Positions 46,295 to 57,757 of a DNA stretch of 64,000 nt are shown piece by piece. A program made the position numbers and the translations under genes. Origin of the DNA: Coprinellus micaceus. Taxonomy: Eukaryota > Basidiomycota > Agaricomycetes > Agaricales > Psathyrellaceae. The notes under the pieces are model-generated. The model had not been told where the DNA came from. It ran no database searches and saw only the letters and a program-made list of their open reading frames with translations. How positions within the stretch are numbered: position 1 is the stretch's first letter; every line of letters begins with the position of its first letter. Where the stretch lies: assembly GCA_951394405.1 (NCBI GenBank), contig OX596336.1:1798001-1862000 (forward strand), written 5' to 3'.

Positions 46295-46833
46295 CAGCTG
46301 TTATACATTGGCTTGCCCCTGCTACCCCACCGCCATAACGACATCGCCAAAACACAGATACATGCTATTCAGGAACGAACCCGCCCCCCTCCACACAACC
46401 TCATTGCCATGCTACTATCATTATTGGATGGATACCCACCCCAACTTCGTCACTCCTCAATTTCACCGTAGTTACTCCCCTTAGCTCTAATGCGACACCA
46501 GCGAACATGGAACTTGCCCTTCTACCTCTTGTACGTTCACGATAGCCAGCACCACACGTCCTTTAATCTATGCACCACGGGGAAGCGAGGGAATGTACTA
46601 CTAGGTTAGAGCGGTTCCTCTAACTCCTTCCCAGATGACCAGGACGACAGTCCGAAATGGTACAGACGCTCGATTTGACGCGTGACGAATGGGTTGTGTG
46701 ACGTTTCATCAATCCTCGATAGGCGGCTGTCGTTGGGATTTGCCTTCAAACCCTACAATCCTTTTCACGTTGTTAACTGTTGACCAAGAGCAAGGCTGAA
46801 ATCCCAAACCGGACCCCTTCCTTTACTATTACG
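46295..46833. other. Intergenic region before F-box gene 1
   Basis: Holds the 3' flank of the AlkB-like gene and the promoter of the F-box gene. A pair of TGACG-type motifs sits at 46681-46708 (GCGTGACGAAT, TGTGACGTTT). No gene was seen. Confidence 0.5.
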
Positions 46834-48291
46834 ATGGCTTCCACCAACGACTGCGACAAGGAAACCGCGCCAACCGTGATTGCACACATCAACGAGCTTC
46901 CAACTGAGATCTTGGCCCATATCTTCAGCGCATGCGAGTACGAGAAGGACAATTGCTCAGCGCTCTTGGACCTCGCATGCGTGTGCAGGCATTGGCACGA
47001 TATAAGCTGGTCCCACCCCCGATTCTGGACATCCCAGTCCCTAACAGCGCCGATGAAGCTCAAGAACGATGGCCCCCATGGCGCCCTGCTTCCAAAGCTC
47101 TGCGATCACCTAGAGAGGTGGTACGCACGCGCCGGGGGCGTGCCACGTGAACTCTCGCTCTCGATGGAAAAGGCCAACAGCAAGACGGTCGTACTTTATC
47201 ACTACCTCACGAAGGGGACTCGATGGAAGACCCTCTCGTTATCTCTCGCTCTCCGAGGCGCATCCAACTGGCTGTGGCTCGAGGGCCTCATCTCCACGGC
47301 GCTCGATGCGTCCGAGAGAATCGATGTTAGCAGAGGGGGTTCCCGCCCGTGTTGGCCCGACCTCACCAAGCTCGAGATTATTTCCCCCGCGACACAATAC
47401 ACCCCAGGCCACCTCAATCTACCAATCGAACACATCGCGCCCAACGTTGCCCATCTCAACATACGCCTGTACGAGATTCACGGTTCGATCCTCTCTGTCT
47501 TTGCCTCGTCCCCGAATGCGTTCGCCAACCTTACGACATTCCATATCGAAGGTAGACTCGGTGTCGAGTCACTAGCGTTCTACGTGCACCTCCTGTCGAC
47601 CGTACCCAGGCTCGAGGCATTCAAAGCGATAGGCTGGAGTGGGGGGGGTAGTCTGACGGAGATGTATGCGAAGTTCCTGCCGCTGAGGCACGAGGCATTG
47701 AAGGAGTTGATCATATGCTGGGACGTGGACGCTGTGACATTGCTCAAGGGCCTGTGTTTACCGAGGCTGCAGACGCTGAGATTTCCAGAGTCTGTTCCTA
47801 TTCATAATTTCTGGAGGCCTCAAGATAGCAAAACTCCCATAGCGGACGCGGTGAAAACACTCATTCTCAATTCCGAGAAGGCTGCGACTGAGATTGGCGC
47901 CGAATTTGCATTGAAAAAGTTGGGCCTGGAAGCGACATACGCCGTTGTAGAAGATCAATACGAGACGATCATGGCGGTGAGGGAAATGGTGGAAGAGTTG
48001 ATGATGGATTGCGAAATGTGGTGGCCGAAACATACAGAGGGGTTGTATGGTCGCTTGGATGAGCGAATTTGCAGTGGGGGGGACGATGGGGAACCTATGG
48101 ACTTCTTCCCCAACCTCCAAACCTTCATTGCCACTTTCAAGGGAATACCCACATTCACCGTCTCCCGCGCTGAAAGTGGGGGTGAATATACGGCCTTCAA
48201 AGCGTCCCCGTTAGCTTGGTGGAAGGAGGTTCAAGTAAAACTTGCCGATGGTGACCGAGAAAGACGACGTCGATTCTGGCAAGTGACCTAG
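46834..48291 (+). CDS. F-box/LRR-like protein, paralogue 1
   Basis: Substrate-recognition subunit candidate of an SCF ubiquitin ligase. The ATG at 46834 starts MASTNDCDKET. The F-box lies at residues about 15-65: INELPTEILAHIFSACEYEK, then VCRHWHDISWSHPRFW, with the usual LP, L, and W positions. After it are leucine-rich-like strands (LTKLEIISP, NLTTFHIEG, LEAFKAIGW, LKELIICWD) of the type common in mushroom F-box families. The gene is intronless and encodes about 485 residues, ending RRFWQVT, TAG. It shares near-identical segments with the minus-strand gene at 60309-62024 across its full length (for example AMKLKN, HLERWY, RELSLSMEKAN), showing a duplication. It lacks the acidic tail of its paralogue. 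Confidence 0.88.
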   Translation: MASTNDCDKETAPTVIAHINELPTEILAHIFSACEYEKDNCSALLDLACVCRHWHDISWSHPRFWTSQSLTAPMKLKNDGPHGALLPKLCDHLERWYARAGGVPRELSLSMEKANSKTVVLYHYLTKGTRWKTLSLSLALRGASNWLWLEGLISTALDASERIDVSRGGSRPCWPDLTKLEIISPATQYTPGHLNLPIEHIAPNVAHLNIRLYEIHGSILSVFASSPNAFANLTTFHIEGRLGVESLAFYVHLLSTVPRLEAFKAIGWSGGGSLTEMYAKFLPLRHEALKELIICWDVDAVTLLKGLCLPRLQTLRFPESVPIHNFWRPQDSKTPIADAVKTLILNSEKAATEIGAEFALKKLGLEATYAVVEDQYETIMAVREMVEELMMDCEMWWPKHTEGLYGRLDERICSGGDDGEPMDFFPNLQTFIATFKGIPTFTVSRAESGGEYTAFKASPLAWWKEVQVKLADGDRERRRRFWQVT

Positions 48292-48571
48292 TACTGGCAA
48301 AATCTTAGGTAATGAAAGCAAGGGCGGTGAGGACGTCCTGAACCTCGGCGGGAAGAAAGTGACCGAAGATCAGAGTACGTTACTTGAACGGGTGTGTATC
48401 CTGTGTATCTACCGCACACGGGCATCTAGCAATAATAATGACGCTGCTTCTCTTACCATCGCAAACTCCTCATGCATGTCATTATGTAGGCGCAAGGGAG
48501 ACGCCACTACATGCCGCTTATACATAGTTTAGTATACTCTAGACAAAGCCTTCACCGTGCCATTCTCCCAC

Positions 48572-51500
48572 TCATCTGACCCGACGATGTCCAGGCGTCG
48601 CGGTACTGTTACTACCCGCACCGCTCCCTCGTACCCTGGACCTCCCAGCAACCCCTCTCCCACTCCCACTCCTACTCGAACTCCCCAAGGGCCGCATCCG
48701 CAAATCCACAACAGGGTTCATACTGCCAACTGTAACGTCCAAGCGTGGGTTCGCACCTACGCCACCTACGCCACCCAGGCCACTTGCCCCACCCTGGTAC
48801 TGCGACCTTGACCTTTGGTTCTGATTATGGCTATAGCTATGTTGCTGGAGGCGACTATCAAGCGACGATGACGGTGCCTGTAGGTAATGCCCATGGTTCC
48901 CCGGACCCGCCGGGTTACTATGATCCCCGCTGACCTCATGCTTCTCGAGATCGAAGTACTTCTCAATGGTCGAATGCACGTACGTAGGTTCAGAAGACAA
49001 AGCCAGCATCCCTGGGGGCGTGTGCGCGTGAGAACCCGTCGACTCAAACCCTGACTTGGAACGTTCACGAGACCCTGCAGAAAGGGTGCTTTGCTTGGAG
49101 TAGAACGCCATAAGCTCGGCAATCCGTTGCTCCACTTCTTGCTTATCCCGATGGAGCCGTTCGACTTCTTGAGCCATGACGAATACTTCTTTTCCCATCT
49201 CCTTCCTCAACTCCTCGACGTGATCTATGGAGGGTGTCGAAGCGTTTCCGTAGGCAAGGGGTTTTAGTTCGTGCAGCCCCAGGTACGGATCGGCAGTTCC
49301 AGGGGTCAGACGTCAATGGCCGGAAACACGTCGAGCACGAATGACGCAGATGCCCAGCGAAGATCAATACCAGCCACCCGAACCAGGTATGCGAATTGTA
49401 GGTGGCGCCGCGTCCACATCCACATCCCCGCGTCCCATCGTACCGGGTGTTCCAAGGTCGAGACCGCCGCGGGAGGCCCACGTTTCATTCCACCAGTCGG
49501 GTTGGCCAAGTGACAAAGCCAAATACATTTCGTCGGTGGAGAACGACGCATATAGATATTCCAGCCCGTCAAGCGCGCAAGTCGGTTGGCCGTTGGAGTG
49601 CGTCAAATCGATATTTCGTTATCCCAAGACCAGGTGGTTTGAATGAAGGTGTTCGAATATAGTGGAGAAGGCGAGATGAAGTGCCCAAAATGTCAAGGTT
49701 ATCGAAGTTTCCATCCGGGTAGATGTTCGCAGTGCGGTGTTCCAAGTAAAGGTATCCCAAGGACACAGCATGATGCAACAGCAACGGAAGTGGTTCGTGA
49801 AGTCGAAAGGGGGGGGGCCAAGGTCGAGTGTGGCGTAGAGTAGTAGGTGGGCAGGTTAAATTTATCACCGTCCCATCGCCCACCAGCCCGCAACACCCAA
49901 CACCCCCGTCGTCGTGGGGCCCGGCGGAGTCACCGATTCGTCCAGCCAAGCGTTCGTGTTTCGTGAGGGTTGAGGAGTGAAGAGGAGTCGCCACGAGAGC
50001 GATAAATGATGAGTGAGAAAAGAAGAAAGTTGGGTGCGTTGGTTAGTAAAAAACAGAAAGAAAAAAGGGGTACTAAGAGGTGAACTGCGTGCGACTCGCG
50101 CGCGAGTCGGTTCGATTCAAGGAAGAGAGGTGGTGCTCTCGCTGTTAATGCATCAACGCGGGAGTGTGGAGCATCGACAATGCGGTGTTTGTATGCCCAG
50201 CGAGCCTGGGTGGCAACGCGACAGCGACGGCCATCATCTTTGTGCAGTTGGGACGTAGGGAGCGGGAGATGGTTGAGGGGGGAAGGGAGAAGAACACAGG
50301 ACTCACGCTGAACGTTAATCGCCGTCGCCTCCTTCATCGCCTCCACGAACCGCAGACGCTCGCCTTTGATCTCGTCTGATATCTCTATATATAGAGAGTG
50401 TTAGCTACCATCGTCAATGAGGGACTGTGTCGAGAGGAAAGGACATGACGGAAAGAAACAGAAAGTGACCACAGGCCTATCACACGAACACAATGCACGC
50501 AAGAGGGACGATCCCCAGGAATAGTCATACCATCCACCTCTACATAGCACACAGGCACATTCACCCCCGCCACTCGATCACCAGCACCCTAAACCCCAAT
50601 TTCGATCGAAAAGCAAAGCGTTCAGATCCATCGCTGGTTCGCTCGGGTCTTGGCTCGCGATCGAGGAACGCCTGCCGCCCAGACGAAAAGCCTGAAGCAA
50701 ACAACCGACTCACCATCCGTAAACACCCTCAACATCGCCTCCTGCTCCCTCCGCTGCGCGTCGACCATCTGCGCGAGTGCTGTGGAATCTAAGTATCGGT
50801 CACGGAATCAGCCTCCAAAACGAGATCTAGAAGGAAATTAAGCGTGACACCCGGGTACATACCTAGTCCACCCCTTTGCACCTCCGTCCCAACACTAACG
50901 ACCAAATCGTTCACAGCAGCCTGCAACCCCGCCATACTCTGATCTCTCGCCTTCATCCCCAACACCAGCTGCCTCACATCACGCAACAGACTCTGCCCGC
51001 TCCCAGGTGAACTTGACGCCGAGCCCGGAACCAACTCCGCGTACAGTTTATCGATACTTGTGGCCAGGGCTTGGATGTGCGAGGAACCGGTATTGACAAA
51101 GGCTTCGAGCCAGGTGTTTAGTTCGTTGAGGTACCGAACGCTATCCGCCTGCTGGGCAGACTGCTGCTCGCGGTGCGCGTGGTCGGCTTCGAGGAGGGAG
51201 GTTAGGCGTCCTATCTACCGATCCCAGTTAGCTCTCTGTCAGTAACTCATACCACCAGAAACAAGAAATGCGATGTATATACCTCTCTAAACACCTCCTT
51301 CGACCTCTCGTTCGTAATATCACCCACACCTCCAACCAACCTCTGCGTTTCCTCCGCCACTTTCCCCAACACCTCCAACCTCTCCCTCAACTCTCTCAAC
51401 TCCACCAACGCAAGCCCAGGCGTAGACTCAGTAGATAAAAAAGCCGCACCAGAACCTGACGCGTTCCGTTCCAGCTTCGCTATCTCCTCAATCTTCGCCT

Positions 51501-54209
51501 GAATGCCTTTCAGCCCCGCCTTCATCTCTTTCCTCATAAGCTCTGTGGGGCTCTCCTCCCCGTCCCGTCCTTTCCCTTTTGCGTGCTCTTCATTCCCATC
51601 CTGTGCATGAAGAGACCTCTCGATCCCCTCAACGACCTCCCGCACCCTCTCAATAATCGCACCCACACTACCCACTCTCTCCCCAAGCCCCCTCACAACC
51701 GTATACACATCAGCCTCTCCCTCCCTCGGGGCCCCCAAGGTCTGCTGAATCGCCTGTATCCCACTCACCACCTCAGCCACCTTCCACCCTTCTCGGGCCG
51801 TAATAGTAACAGACGAGGGCAGCCCATCTGCAGTACCCGCCGTCGCCTGGACGCGGTCACGATACCGCTGTTCCGAGCCACTTTCGCTCCCCCCACCGGC
51901 CTCTCGAGCGGGTTTAGCGCCGGACCTTGGACTTGAGGCCACGCGACTCTGGCGCTGATCCCCTGGATCCCGTCGATACTCAGACTCTGGATTTGCTCCG
52001 ACACCAGCTTCCCCTGGTACTCCTAAAGTATCACCTAGAGCCAGTTCACCTTCTTCGCCTTTTTCTTCTCCTCTTCCTTCCCCGGCTAGTAGCACGAACG
52101 CCTCGCCTCCACCTCCACCTTGGTGAACCGGTATGGCAGGTGCAGGTCCATCCTGAACGCGTGGTGATCTCTCAGTAATAGTAGTGATACCAATACTCGT
52201 AGTACTCGGATCACCACCACCCCCCACACGCCGGCGTGGGCCCAGGCTAGGTTCCCCAGGTTTACTACTGGAGTTTGAGCTCGAGTTCGGATCCGTAGAC
52301 GAGTCTGATAGTAAGCTTCTCGTTCTCTTCCCCCTTGCCGCGTCGCCTGCCCCAGGTACGGATGAACCGACTCGGCTCGTGTCTCCGTCCCAGTTCCGCC
52401 GGAGAGTCGAAGTCCTCTGAATCCGCGTTGGGGAAAAGGGCGAGGACGACGAGCGTATGGATGTGGGAGAGGTGGGTACCGAGGAGGAAGAAGGTGAAGC
52501 GCCAAGTTCCATGGCGGCCAGGCGCGTACGGACGACGCTCAACCTGCTTAGGTTGGTTATCGAGGCGCTGTTAGCTCTCTTCATCCCCTCCGCATCTTTC
52601 CCTACCCCGGATGTACTCTTTTCATCGGGGTCGGTGTTCGCTGCAGCGTTGAGGGTACGCGACCTGCTCAAGCGGCTCTCTGTATGCACTACCTCAGGGC
52701 TGGAGCCGCGCGAAAGGACGAGAGCGTCCTCCCGCCGAATATGGCTCGGCACGCCGTCCTCGTCCAGCGGGACTTTGGTGAACATCGAGATTCTCTTCGG
52801 GGGCTCATTCCCCTTCCCCTTCTCTCCTGACTTCCGTACCCCGATACTGGGACCAGGAGAGCGAGGGGAGGAACCAGACCCCGCCGGCGACTGAGTCTGA
52901 GCATGCGAGCTCCACCTACTCACAGGCGGGGGCCACTTCTTCTCCCTCTCCTCCTTCTCACCCCCCGCATTCTCTCCCCTCTTCCTACCCCCCGTATCTG
53001 CACTGGGGCTCGATAACCGACTCTGAGGCGGCACGGGGGGCGGGGGAGATACGTACGAGAACGCGCTGGCCGTGGTGAACCGGGAGTGAGGCGCTGAGGC
53101 GCTGGAGTATGCGCTCGTGGGGGAGATGGGCGGGGGGAGTGGGAGGGCGGATGTAAGAGAGCGGGTCATCGAAGTGCTCATGTTCGACCGCAAACGCGAG
53201 TTTGGCGTGGGGGAATCGTCGACGAACTGGAGCGTCTCGTCAAAGCTCACTCTGGACCTGGCGGACCGCGAGCGGACGTTTAGCGGGGCGACTTTGGGTG
53301 TGGTGGGTAGGGTGCGTGATTTTGTGCGGGAGGAGGGGGTGAGGGCGAGGGGTTGCGGTTGGGGGGCGGAGGATAAAACGCGGGAGGGGGGAGGGAGAGG
53401 GGTGCGGGAGAGTCTGCCTGGAGGGCGGGGGCGGGATCGGGTGTGAGATGAGGGAGGTGGAGTGCTGTGTTCGAAGGGGCCGGCCTCCTCTTGCATGCGA
53501 TCGAGTTGGCGTTTGGATTCGAGTTGTTGGGAGGTGGAGGTGGGGAGGATTGCGTCCCTGGAGGAAGGCGTAAGAGCGTGGTGGCAGGGGGGTAGGGAGA
53601 GACATACCAAAAGGCACTGATCCACTTTGCACGCTCCCGTACGCTCGAGACTGCAAACCTCTCCGTTCGATCGCCTTGAGGATCCTTGAACAAGAGCTCA
53701 AAGACCTTGAGATCGTCGTCTCCGTGTTCCTGGAGGGCGTCATACTCCTCTTTTGAAAGGGTGAGCTTTGGATTTGAGACAGAGCGGATGTCCGAGCACC
53801 CTAGGAGGGAAATCTCTTTCGTGGCGGATTCCTCTGCCACGCAGATGGTATTGGCCTCTAGGGTAATGGAGCACCTCGTCCAGCGGTCGCCTTGTACCCG
53901 ATATATGAGACTCCCCGTGTGTGTCTGAGACCTGGACAAGACGGGCCTCATCGCATCGTCAAGTGGGATAGGCAAAAGCGGCAAGTCCTTTCCCCTTGCA
54001 GCATCGCGCTGGATGTGCTTTGCGGCGATGGCAGGGAAGGTGGCTGCGGTGTCAGACTTTGTGGGGCGCTTGAGCAAGGAGAGGAGGTTCCTGAACGACC
54101 CGTGGACCCTCTTTGCTGCGGGTGGGCTGGAGTAGAAGGAGGCGGAGGCGAGGGCGGGGGTGAGGTCTGTAAGCGCGCGGGAGGGACGCGGGGGCGGGCG
54201 AGGGCCCAT
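48572..54209 (-). CDS. PH-domain protein with long disordered region and C-terminal coiled coil
   Basis: No orthologue with known function is recognised. The ATG at 54209 starts MGPRPPPRPSRALTDL. A pleckstrin-homology-like domain spans about residues 65-205 with TGSLIYRVQGDRWTRCSITL, EISLLGCSDIRSV and RFAVSSVRERAKWISAFWYV. After an intron near 53550-53620 comes a roughly 800-residue Ser/Pro/Arg-rich region, then coiled-coil segments (EVVSGIQAIQQTLGAPR, ELRELRERLEVLGKVAEETQ, LTSLLEADHAHREQQSAQQA). 3' exons are LAQMVDAQRREQEAMLRVFT and EISDEIKGERLRFVEAMKEA. The last exon (48572-49224) continues HVEELRKEMGKEVFVMAQEV in matching phase and ends in a Ser/Gly-rich tail. The intron before it is 1,082 nt. 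PH plus coiled coil suggests a membrane-associated cytoskeletal or polarity role. Alternatively the last exon belongs to a separate small gene starting at 49528. Confidence 0.7.
49225..50306 (-). other. Exceptionally long (1,082 nt) intron in the PH-domain gene
   Basis: Donor C|GTGAGT at 50306 and acceptor CATAG before 49224 join in phase (C + AT giving His). Introns elsewhere here are about 45-70 nt; the preceding one, about 325 nt (50389-50714), is also long. The intron includes small open frames on both strands but none clearly conserved. Confidence 0.5.
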
Positions 54210-54398
54210 GATGGTGATGGATGATTGGCAGAGAGAAGAGTGACGTCAAGAGGCGAACCGGTTCGGATTGGATGACATCACTGGGTCGGACCTGCCTATT
54301 GGGAATATGAGCAAGAGCAGTCCCCCTGCAAAATGCTCGGATGGACGCTTTGGAATCAGAGTTTTGATCCACACTCTCCTTTCCCTCTCACCTCAACC

Positions 54399-55506
54399 AT
54401 GCCCGACGCTGCTCGCTCGCCCTCCAACGCCTTTCCCAAGCGACACGCCTCCTTCCACTCCCCGCGCGAGGTCCCTCTCCCCTCGCCGTCCAGGGAACGC
54501 ACCCAGCCCTTCTTCGAGCCAGGGAGTGAACAGGGAGACGCCCACCAGAGCTCGTGGCTCGACCGCTTCTCCTCAGCCAGCCTCCCCATCCCCAGCCAAA
54601 TCCCCTACTTTGCCCTCCCAAAAGCAAAAAACGACCCCGACCAGGACCAGCTCGTATGCCCACCGCTCGACGAGTCCAGTTCAGAGTCATCCATCGGCTC
54701 CACCTCCTCCTCAAATAACTCCTCCAGCTCAATGAGCCTGCAAGACCAACTCCCCAGACCCACCAAACCCTCCTCGCCAGCACCCCAGCCCGCGCGGCCC
54801 ACCTCCCCACTCCCCTTCCGCGCACCCCAACCACCCACTCGCCTAAACTCGTTCGTGGCCCCAACACCCACAGCCATGCGCTCAAGGCCCCTCTCCTCCT
54901 CCTCATCCGCCTCCACATCCTCCTCCGGCTTCCCCTCGCTACCAGGGTACACACCCGCATCGCCCATCCCCTCCGCGCCCTACTCCCCCTCCTCCCTCGC
55001 ATCCTTTGCACTACCAGAAGCACCCACCATCCTCGAAGACCCCCCCTCCTCCAACATCGACCCCTCCAACCGCGCCCCCTACGAGGCTTTCCTCAGCGGA
55101 GGGGTGGGAGGGACAAACACGCAGTCGCCCCCGGACAGTTGGATCCAGATCGAGAGTTTGATGGGCGAGTACCGGCTCTACGTGAGGTTGCCGGGCTTCA
55201 CCAGGGAGGGGATCACCCTCGCCACAAAGCGGAGGAGGATTCTGCACTTGGTTGCAGATAGATGGGATCGGGATGGAGGTGCGTGGTTTCTCTTCCTTTT
55301 CCCTTTGTGTCAGTCCCGGCCTCACGATTTGCCCTCCAGGACACTTTGAGCGAAGGATATCTTTCGGCCACGACGCCGACCTCATGCAAGTCCGCGCAGA
55401 GTTTGACGGCGAGATGTTGCGCGTGTTTATCCCCCGGCGCCAGTCTGTCTACAGTTGGTGCGGAAGCGGAGGTGCGAGAGGGAATATCGCGTATTCCAGA
55501 GCATAG
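54399..55506 (+). CDS. Hsp20/alpha-crystallin-like protein with long disordered N-terminus
   Basis: The ATG at 54399 starts MPDAARSPSNAFPKRHAS. The first two-thirds (about 220 residues) is Ser/Pro-rich and disordered. The alpha-crystallin-like fold begins at SWIQIESLMGEYRLYVRLPG and continues TREGITLATKRRRILHLVAD. One intron (about 55280-55339) joins DGG to HFERRISFGHDADLMQVRAE, then FDGEMLRVFIPRR, the typical Hsp20 hairpin ending in an IPRR-like motif. The C-terminal residues after IPRR may be affected by a further intron; as read, the protein ends at a TAG at 55504-55506. Small heat-shock proteins of this kind prevent aggregation, but long N-terminal disorder suggests a special, perhaps regulatory, variant. 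Divergent from the PH-domain gene, 190 bp away. Confidence 0.8.
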
Positions 55507-57229
55507 AAATCGGTGCGGCTGGGATCTCCACCAACCAACTGGACGCTGGACGGAACACGCACGCCAACTATCTTATTCAACACTGCATCGCATACATCGA
55601 CTCCCAACGCATTTTATTCATCGGATCCCCTACAAGCATACTCATGAACCCCCAAGGCCAACGCCTAGCATTGTATTACCCAACCCACGACTCGACATTC
55701 CGTATTATTATCCACCATATGCATTTTCAGCTTCAGCCCATGCTGACTCCTCCCACCCACCCTCATCACACATTTTTTCGGCGTCTCTGCCACCCTGCTC
55801 TCTGGCGCTATCGATGCCACTGCGTCAGGACCCCCAACACGACTCTCACTCTCTCCCTCCAAATCACATCCATTGGCCCCTAAGCCGCTCTGGGATGGGA
55901 TATGTTCGAGGGAGCTCCGCATCGTCATGGACGCCTCAAGGCACCCTAACCCAACACCAGGGCACATATCAACCCTGGTATCCACCGCGAAGGCGTCTCA
56001 CTCCGAAGTTGCCTCGAGGCAGCTTCGGCGGAGCACCCCCCGCTCCACAACTGTGGGTGCTGCGCGTTGCGGCATGGTGGGGGCTTCTGCGAGACGGCTC
56101 CATCGATACGGTTGCCTACGGGTTGAATCATATGCGGGTGGGGGTGCCAGGAGCGCGGCTCGTAGATTCCGAATGCGTCGACCGTTGGCGTCGTGTCTAT
56201 GTACCCTCCCCCCCAATCCCACTGCGGATGCAACAGATATGCATATGCGCATACGTTACCTACTCTTTCGCTCGCACATGCTCTATTCCTTACAAACAGA
56301 CTTTGGCATTATTGTATCCCGACCCGATATTTGCATCTCCCTCTCTCTACCCCTCTACTTACTGTTTGGCTGCTCACGTTCTGTTTGCTTTTTTATATCA
56401 CCTCTCTCTCTTTGTTTTCTTCTTCTTCCCCACTTCGTTCCTCCTAGCATCTCATTGTCCCTGCCACTCTATCATATACTCTGTATTACATCCCCCGCTC
56501 TCGATACCTCCTCACGTATATTCATTTATTTTTCTTCATTTGTTGCATACAGGTTCTTCCCTTACTTATACTCCCTCGTCGCTGTCTATTCCTTCCCTCA
56601 AAAGATGAAAGATATTTTTGTGAACCACACACATGTCCAACAACCGACCCCGAGCCACAAAGTGAAAGGACGATCGCGGGACACTGCAAATGGCAACTCG
56701 ACAGCCTAATACCGGGCAATACGGTCATACCCTCGTCATACACGGGGGGGAAGGGAGGTCGAAGCGCCCCTCCTAATCCCCTATTCATAATAATTTCGGC
56801 TTAGGGGGCTAGACCCAAGCGCTAAGCCAGCCGTAACCCCCCGTTCCCTTGGGTTGCTTAGACAGTTAGACTTCGATCCTGCCGATGTGAATATGAATAT
56901 TGATATAGGATAGAAGGTCTTCGGGGAGAGGGTCTAGACAAGGGCTCCACTGGTATTGAGATTTCCTTCTTTTCTGTCACGCAGAGAGCGTGTTTGGGTC
57001 GGGGCCCTTTGCGTTGTAGCTATTTCGGTATGATGAGCGAGGGAAAACTTGTCGGGGTCGGGGGGTGGAGGTTCGGAGGGTGATTGGGTGGGATTGACTT
57101 TTGAGTGGCTTTGACAGTCAAGACGGGTTGAACCCCGCTCTCTGAGCGCAAGGCTGGCGCCATTAGGCCAACCTGAGCCTGAGAGCGCGCGACGAAAACC
57201 GGTTCCTTCGGAGGATGTATCCCAGTACG

Positions 57230-57275
57230 GCCTCTCGAGAACAACATGTATGTACTAGTCCGCCTTGAGGCTTGT
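57230..57275. repeat. Diverged direct repeat, copy 1
   Basis: Carries TACGGCC followed by AACATGTATGTACTAG, CCGCC and TGAGGCT. The same elements in the same order occur at about 57713-57757. Confidence 0.5.
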
Positions 57276-57712
57276 CTTCCTCCCACCACCGTTAATTCTA
57301 GGCCGACGCAGAGTTGCTCTGTGCCGAGGCGAAGAATATAGAATAGAAGGTGTTCGAAAAGTCTGGGTCGGTTCAAATCGACGTTCTCCGCACGTCTTGG
57401 GTCCCCTTCCGTGCTGCGCGGCGTTCCGCCGAGCCTGGTAGGACGACAGGGGACGACAGGGTCTCGTTACTCTTTGGCGTCTGTTTCTACTATACGCTGC
57501 GATGGGAAGTTTGAGGAGAAAAGTCTATATGATTGGCTCGTACCGTGCGCTTCGGGGGTACTGATATCTACTGAAGGGGTGTGGGTGAGGAGCTGGAATT
57601 GCGTGCTTTGTTGATATATCGCAGCCCGAGACGCCTTCTTCTCTGCATGACTCACGAGGGAGAGGCCTGGATGCACTCGTCCTCGGGAGGTATTAACACA
57701 AGATCCTTTCTA

Positions 57713-57757
57713 TGTACGGCCTTTTAACATGTATGTACTAGCTCGCCTCGAGGCTCC
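57713..57757. repeat. Diverged direct repeat, copy 2
   Basis: Carries TACGGCC, then AACATGTATGTACTAG and a CGCCTCGAGGCT block. The GCCTCGAGGC palindrome recurs at 58104-58116, so the region may hold eroded copies of one element. Confidence 0.5.

Noticed and set aside
49378..49528. Alternative first exon MYLALSLGQPDWWNETW for a separate small gene feeding the exon at 48572-49224
   Set aside because: Phase also fits, but the downstream exon continues the helix from the PH-domain gene better. Kept as the alternative model in that entry.
49643..49843. Small + strand frame with a CPKC...CSQC zinc-ribbon-like pattern
   Set aside because: Only 66 codons, it lies within the putative long intron on the opposite strand, and has no flanking support. 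It was judged coincidence.
55262..56608. Long open frame of 448 codons on the + strand after the Hsp20-like gene
   Set aside because: It begins in a frame that overlaps the Hsp20 exon, has His/Ser/Pro-biased and then hydrophobic tracts from pyrimidine-rich DNA, and two other frames are equally open. Nothing looks conserved.
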